The notes beneath the pieces were generated by a model. The model was not told the DNA's origin and searched no databases. It saw nothing but the letters and a program-made list of their open reading frames with translations. A stretch of DNA of 38,851 bases, taken from contig NZ_LYMK01000055.1 of the NCBI RefSeq assembly GCF_002157355.1, positions 1-38,851 of the forward strand, given 5' to 3'. The stretch is from Variovorax sp. JS1663 (GTDB taxonomy: Bacteria > Pseudomonadota > Gammaproteobacteria > Burkholderiales > Burkholderiaceae_C). The position numbers and the translations under genes were made by a program. Positions 34,948 through 38,851 of the stretch are shown one piece after another; the stretch's first letter is position 1, and every line of letters begins with the position of its first letter.

Positions 34948-35619
34948 ATGGCATCACGATACTGCTGCGCGGCCTGCATGGCATGCGAGGACTGCAAAGA
35001 CCACGAGCGCGGGCCGATGACGAGCCTGAAGGGTTACGTCATCGACGTGCCCACGTTGGCTGACCTGAAGCCCACGGACTACCTGAAGCCATCGCAGCGA
35101 GCAGCCATGGCATCAAGGGCCGCAAAGCCGCCCAGGCGGACCTTGGCCGAGTACCGCGCCCAGCGCATCGCGCAAGCCGCAGCGAACGCCCAGGCCAAGG
35201 CCGAAGCGAAAGCCGCCGCCAAGGCCACCAAAGCCCGCCAGAGGGCCGAGCGCGGCCAAGCCAAGGCCCAGGCCGCCCGTGAATTCAAACGCTCCTTCAC
35301 GGGCCCGCCGAAGTCCAGGGGATACCGCCCGCCTCCGAAGGTCCGCACAGAGGCCGAGGTGGCCGAGATGGTGGAGCGTGACCGCTCAACGCACGCCCGG
35401 CTTGACGCGAAGGCCGCATACCTATCTGAACGCCGCAAGGTCGAGCAGGCCCGCTATGGGGTCCTGGCCCAGTGCCGGCCCGCCTTGGCTGCGCCCATGC
35501 CCCGGCCGCACGTTGACCTGGTGCTGATGGCTGACGCCGCAGCCCTGGTACTGGAGCGCCGCCGCAAGGCCATGGCTGAGCAGCACGCCGCCATAGCCGT
35601 GATGAACACCAACACCTGA
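34948..35619 (+). CDS. Cys-cluster plus coiled-coil protein, unknown
   Basis: A 223-aa protein. The N-terminus has five Cys in CCAACMACEDC (residues 6-16), a possible metal-binding knuckle. A conserved-looking stretch KGYVIDVPTLADLKPTDYLKPSQRAA follows. The middle is a very basic Ala/Lys/Gln/Arg helix (about 65-115), probably nucleic-acid binding or coiled coil. The C-terminal part is helical. GGAGAAAG precedes the ATG, one of the few good ribosome sites in the element, and supports the Cys-containing start. Confidence 0.55.
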   Translation: MASRYCCAACMACEDCKDHERGPMTSLKGYVIDVPTLADLKPTDYLKPSQRAAMASRAAKPPRRTLAEYRAQRIAQAAANAQAKAEAKAAAKATKARQRAERGQAKAQAAREFKRSFTGPPKSRGYRPPPKVRTEAEVAEMVERDRSTHARLDAKAAYLSERRKVEQARYGVLAQCRPALAAPMPRPHVDLVLMADAAALVLERRRKAMAEQHAAIAVMNTNT

Positions 35620-35624
35620 GCAAC

Positions 35625-36077
35625 ATGAGCCGAAAGTCTTCCCGCCCCACCATCATCAACCATCGCGCCCCAACGAAGAAGCAAGCCCAAGCGCTGGAGA
35701 AGCTGCGGACGCTTGCGCTTGCGCTTGAGCGAAAAGCCGCCAAGCCAACACGCGCCCCCATGGACCCCGCCTACCGCGTCGAAAGGGTCGCAGGTATCGT
35801 GATCATTCCGCTGGAGGGTGCGCCACACCTCAAGGCTCGAATCCGGGAAGCTGATTACGAGCGCATGACGCTACGCGCGGGCCACAACCTGACCCGCGCC
35901 CGCTGGTACCTGGACGACGGTATGGTGCGGGCGATGTCCCGTAATGAGCAGCCGCAGATGACCGAAGGTCTACTGGTGGCCGCACTGTTGTGCGATGCCC
36001 GGGACGGCGACATGCTGAAGATCCAGGACCCGCTCGCGCTGTTCCCCGAGACCATCAAGCGCTTCGTGGCGGCATGA
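35625..36077 (+). CDS. Hypothetical element protein
   Basis: A 150-aa basic protein, 5 bases after the previous stop, so probably co-translated. The N-terminal 45 residues are a basic, probably disordered or helical tail. The folded part includes VERVAGIVIIPLEGAPHLKARI, then TRARWYLDDGMVRAM, with helices at the end. Not recognised. Confidence 0.5.
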   Translation: MSRKSSRPTIINHRAPTKKQAQALEKLRTLALALERKAAKPTRAPMDPAYRVERVAGIVIIPLEGAPHLKARIREADYERMTLRAGHNLTRARWYLDDGMVRAMSRNEQPQMTEGLLVAALLCDARDGDMLKIQDPLALFPETIKRFVAA

Positions 36078-36093
36078 GCAAGGAGACCCGGTA

Positions 36094-36381
36094 ATGCCCC
36101 AAGGCCTCCAGGTTTTCGCGCCGAACGGCGAGCTGATCGCCGATACCAATGACCGCTTCAGCCGCATCATCGCAAGCGGTTCGTTCCCCGCGCCCTCCCC
36201 GTTCAACGGGGCCTATGCGGACATCCACGTCAGCCCCGAGTTCACCAATAGTGCCGACTTCACCGTGGTCGCCACTGGTGGCGGACAGATTGAGATTTTT
36301 TCAACCTACTTTCGGTTCCGGACGGGACAGGTTGGCTCCTTCGAGGGCGCCACCATTCTCTGGACGGCCTGGGCACGATGA
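36094..36381 (+). CDS. Phage tail-associated-like protein (DUF6453-like) A
   Basis: A 95-aa beta-rich protein. The start GLQVFAPNGELIADTNDRFSRI matches the opening of small phage proteins of the DUF6453 type (GLQV-hydrophobic, short turn, G-x-L, then a DR-R motif). A good ribosome site (AAGGAG) precedes it. Its stop overlaps the next start by ATGA. It is shorter than its neighbour and may be one half of a pair. Confidence 0.5.
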   Translation: MPQGLQVFAPNGELIADTNDRFSRIIASGSFPAPSPFNGAYADIHVSPEFTNSADFTVVATGGGQIEIFSTYFRFRTGQVGSFEGATILWTAWAR

Positions 36382-37076
36382 CAGCAGGCATTCAAGTATT
36401 CAATGACTCGGGCTTGCTGCAAATCACGTCCGAGATGCGGCACCCGGCCATGGTCCAGAGCGGACGCCTCAGCGGGCCCGGGGGCGTCAGCGCCCTCCAG
36501 GAGGTCGGTCACGCGCCGCATGGCGCGTCATGCCCAATGCTCCTGCTGCGGCCCGACCCAGGTGCCTGGGTCGGCGGAGTCATCCAGTTCCACGACCGCT
36601 TCTGGGTTCACGCCTTCGGAGGCTGCGACTACGCCCTATTTAGCAATGAGGTCCCGGGAATCTCCTGGGGCGACGGGGGGGTCGGTATCGAAATTTTCGA
36701 CGAGCAGGGCCGGCTCACGTTCTCCAGTGCCTATCGCTTCCCTCGAATTCAGAACATCGTCCAGCATGTGTTCCCGAGTGGCTCGGGTTCTACGCGCATT
36801 CAGATCGGAACAGGGGTCGGCCTTGACCAGTCCGGCCGACGCCCCTGGGTCGAGGCTTCTGACTTCACGGTAGGCCGCTGGGCCAGCAGCGGGGACCTGA
36901 CCATTCCCGCCTTCGGCTACACGCTGGAGATGCCCGGCAATGGCGACTCCGTGATTCTGGGCTGGCGACACTTTGACGACTGGTCCGTCTGGGCCAACTG
37001 GTCCGACGCTAAGTGGGCCGACATCTATGACGGCCGCCCCATGCGAATCCCTATGTGCCACGTCCCCGGGGTCTGA
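36378..37076 (+). CDS. Phage tail-associated-like protein (DUF6453-like) B
   Basis: A 232-aa beta-rich protein starting GIQVFNDSGLLQITSEMRHPAM, which parallels the start of the preceding protein. A second internal unit VGIEIFDEQGRLTFSSAYRFPRI repeats the same pattern at about residue 98. The C-terminus is Trp-rich (SWGDGG earlier; WASSGD, WRHFDDWSVWANWSDAKW late). It is probably a small virion or tail-tip protein; function unknown. Translationally coupled to protein A. Confidence 0.5.
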   Translation: MTAGIQVFNDSGLLQITSEMRHPAMVQSGRLSGPGGVSALQEVGHAPHGASCPMLLLRPDPGAWVGGVIQFHDRFWVHAFGGCDYALFSNEVPGISWGDGGVGIEIFDEQGRLTFSSAYRFPRIQNIVQHVFPSGSGSTRIQIGTGVGLDQSGRRPWVEASDFTVGRWASSGDLTIPAFGYTLEMPGNGDSVILGWRHFDDWSVWANWSDAKWADIYDGRPMRIPMCHVPGV

Positions 37077-37126
37077 GCGGGTTAGGTGCGGCCTCATCTG
37101 CAAACCCTCTCGAACACATGCACTCC

Positions 37127-37588
37127 ATGACCCAACCCGCCCCCTTGCCCCTGTTGGTCCGCTGCGCCCGCTGCGGGGAATCCAAGGACCCCAGCGAGTT
37201 CTATGCGCATCCTAAGAACCCCACGGGATGCCAGTCGCGCTGCAAGGCGTGCATCAAGGCCCGCAACGTCGAGCGCCGCGCCGAGATCATCGAGTACAAC
37301 CGCCAGCATCGCTGGGAGGACCAAAGGGTCCGCATGGCGTCCGATGCTCGACGACGAGACAGGGCCGCTCATCGTGCGTCTGACATCGAGGCCAAGGACA
37401 TCTTCATTCCCGAGTTCTGCCCGGTGACTGGGGAGCCTATGTGGCATTCGGTGGATGGTCCTGCCCCTTGGTCGCCATGCCTAGTGCGTATCGATAAGAC
37501 TTGCGGCTATGTCCGCGGCAACTGGAAGGTGATCTCTTCAAACGCACTCGTCCTAGAGTCCGAGCCGACCGGAATGCTAGTCCGTTAG
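37127..37588 (+). CDS. Phage-type zinc-finger/HNH-like protein B
   Basis: A 153-aa protein with a four-Cys zinc module (RCARCGESKDPSEFY...RCKACIKARN), a basic helix, and an HNH-like core (IPEFCPVTGEPMW, then LVRIDKTCGYVRGNWKVIS). It is a shorter paralogue of the protein at 32034. The core agrees with phage HNH proteins of the SPSLDRID...GYVxGN type. The start could also be 37118. Its last four bases overlap the convergent FRG gene. Confidence 0.6.
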   Translation: MTQPAPLPLLVRCARCGESKDPSEFYAHPKNPTGCQSRCKACIKARNVERRAEIIEYNRQHRWEDQRVRMASDARRRDRAAHRASDIEAKDIFIPEFCPVTGEPMWHSVDGPAPWSPCLVRIDKTCGYVRGNWKVISSNALVLESEPTGMLVR

Positions 37589-38745
37589 CTCGACGCCCCG
37601 CCCGGCTTTGATAGGACTCTAGGGACCGGCCGTTTGAAGGCCATCTCATGCCTCAGCATTCGCGAAACCCCGTCCAGACCTGGGAACATCGTCGCCGCGG
37701 TCAAGCCCATAAAGGCAAGGTCCTCAAGCGCAGTTGGTGCGCAAGTTACTGGAACGTCCGCAGCCGCCAAAATTGGTTTTGGGGAGTTCTTCTTTTGCGC
37801 GATGCACAGATAGCGCTCTACGTCCGCCACGTTTGTCACTAGGAACTGACCTTGCTGCGCGTACAGCCTTGGGTTGTTTCTTCCGGAAATCGAAAGTGCG
37901 CAGACGTAGGGGGTAACAAACGGCAGGACCACCACGTTCGGGGACCATCGTGCCGTGAATTCGCGAGCCAATGCGTAGATTCTTACGTGTGTAGTTCCTG
38001 GACGAGTGCCGCCCATTTCGAGAGCGTCTGAGAACGCAAAGAAGGCTGCGATGTACGGCGAGTTTGTCCAGTCAAGCAAAGGTGTTGGCAGCCCGTGATG
38101 CTGCGCAAGGCCGAGTAGCATTGAGTAGTCATCAGGATTGCCCATATCAATGCGTGCTCCGAGGACCGCCTCCGCGTGCATGCGAAACTGTGGAAGCGTC
38201 TCACGACAGTACCGCTCAATTCGCGTGCGACCGGCGCGATGGAAGGTCGTCGCGAGCCGAAAGTGACTGCTGCCATGCCCGCGATAGTGGACGGCATCCA
38301 GGTCGGCCCTGCTAGTAGCGACCCACGATTTGAATTCATCCCAGTTCGCGCACTTTGTAGCATCGACGCGTTCATCTCCCGAAGCTGCCGAGTAAGCGAA
38401 CTTCCCCTCTGTGCCGCCTTTGTGCTTCCACTCGCCCCGGAACGCGCCGTTCTTTAGGCGTCGGAGACGACCGCTGAAACCCTGAAAGTGCGCCCACTGT
38501 TCATCGGTCAGCACGGGCGTAAAAATTTCCCCATTCCCTGGGTGCGGACCATACAAAAGGGAAGGGACCATTTGGGCTTCATCGGAAGAAGTCCAGTCCA
38601 ATCTAACGAGCGCCCCTTGCGGATTCGATCCGTCCTCGGCCCACCAATGGAACACCGCCTCATTCGGGCGGTCAGCATCCATGCAAACCATTGAGACCAA
38701 CTGCCCCTCTGGCGTCTGAATACTGCCAAACTGCTGCAATGTCAT
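37585..38745 (-). CDS. FRG-domain protein, candidate defence gene
   Basis: A 386-aa protein. The first 130 residues form a separate beta-rich domain (SIQTPEGQLVSMVCMD...FSGRLRRLKNGAFRGEWKHKG). The FRG domain follows: HYRGHGSSHFRLATTFHR (153-170), LAQHHGLPTPLLDWTNSPYIAAFFAF (213-238, split for reading), PRLYAQQGQFLVT and DLAFMGLTAATMFPGLDG. FRG proteins are frequent in prophages and defence islands, and some are reported in anti-phage systems. GGAGGGG precedes the ATG. The gene is less GC-rich than its neighbours and faces them, as cargo genes often do. Confidence 0.85.
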   Translation of the reverse strand: MTLQQFGSIQTPEGQLVSMVCMDADRPNEAVFHWWAEDGSNPQGALVRLDWTSSDEAQMVPSLLYGPHPGNGEIFTPVLTDEQWAHFQGFSGRLRRLKNGAFRGEWKHKGGTEGKFAYSAASGDERVDATKCANWDEFKSWVATSRADLDAVHYRGHGSSHFRLATTFHRAGRTRIERYCRETLPQFRMHAEAVLGARIDMGNPDDYSMLLGLAQHHGLPTPLLDWTNSPYIAAFFAFSDALEMGGTRPGTTHVRIYALAREFTARWSPNVVVLPFVTPYVCALSISGRNNPRLYAQQGQFLVTNVADVERYLCIAQKKNSPKPILAAADVPVTCAPTALEDLAFMGLTAATMFPGLDGVSRMLRHEMAFKRPVPRVLSKPGGASS

Positions 38746-38851
38746 CGCCCCTCCAGTTGTGGGGAGCGATCATAGAGTTAGGTCCGCACGATGCGAGGTG
38801 CTGAGGGGCCGGCTCAAAAATATCCCAAGAATCCGTGACCTATCCCCTACC
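38746..38851. other. Right edge, no gene seen
   Basis: About 106 bases upstream of the FRG gene, AT-richer than the rest and probably holding its promoter. No copy of the tRNA-Gly 3' end is present, so the element seems to continue beyond the window. Confidence 0.3.

Noticed and set aside
25124..38851. Right attachment site of the element within the window
   Set aside because: Short partial matches such as GACGCCCGCTC near 32747 and GCGCCCGCTGC near 37163 share under 12 bases with the tRNA 3' end and do not restore a tRNA; none is convincing.

Overview
The window looks like a high-GC betaproteobacterial chromosome, probably Burkholderiales/Comamonadaceae (Variovorax-like). The gene families, GC-rich codon use and Tat-dependent PhoX and DUF1501 proteins suggest this, but no rRNA or marker tree backs it up. 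Host-type DNA runs from 1 to about 25,080. The rest, to the right edge, is a visibly less GC-rich mobile element integrated in a tRNA-Gly gene.

Host part, left to right. (1) A lipoprotein binding protein (113-931) converges on a minus-strand type I secretion operon: HlyB-type exporter, HlyD-type adaptor and a DUF3467-like protein. (2) A small secreted cysteine-containing protein (5298-5657). (3) A minus-strand pair, ketopantoate-reductase-like then D-amino-acid dehydrogenase (7949 to 5671). (4) alaS followed in the same reading frame by a solute-binding protein with no signal peptide (11472 to 8101). (5) A small DUF2784 membrane protein whose 3' end overlaps a two-gene phosphorelay operon: a response regulator with a degenerate GGDEF domain, then a CHASE-PAS-PAS hybrid kinase with receiver and Hpt domains. 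(6) A JmjC/cupin-like oxygenase converging on a Tat-exported PhoX-type phosphatase, which is divergent from a di-iron ferritin-like protein. (7) A tight operon: ECF sigma factor, membrane anti-sigma-like protein, CnrX/Spy-like protein, DUF1800 and Tat-exported DUF1501 proteins.

Element part. tRNA-Gly(CCC) at 25050-25123 is the insertion site. A tyrosine recombinase follows at once. Then come a 62-aa protein and an 854-aa protein resembling podoviral (T7 gp15-type) internal virion proteins. After these lie many small unknown genes, a recombinase fragment without a catalytic domain, two related zinc-finger/HNH-like proteins, two tail-associated-protein-like paralogues and an FRG-domain protein. 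No capsid, portal, terminase or replication gene is recognisable, and no right attachment site is seen. The element is therefore either truncated by the window edge, a decayed prophage, or a satellite-type element.

The most unusual non-coding signal is at 32,775-33,254. Two 81-bp direct repeats differ at 18 positions spread evenly over the three codon positions, yet share a hairpin with two compensatory base-pair changes. They sit in a 474-bp gene-free stretch full of short inverted repeats, next to an HNH-like gene. Other notable signals are a C-U mismatch in the tRNA anticodon stem that may be an integration scar, GC hairpins followed by CA-rich leaders without a Shine-Dalgarno between element genes, and a 23-bp perfect palindrome upstream of the 854-aa gene.
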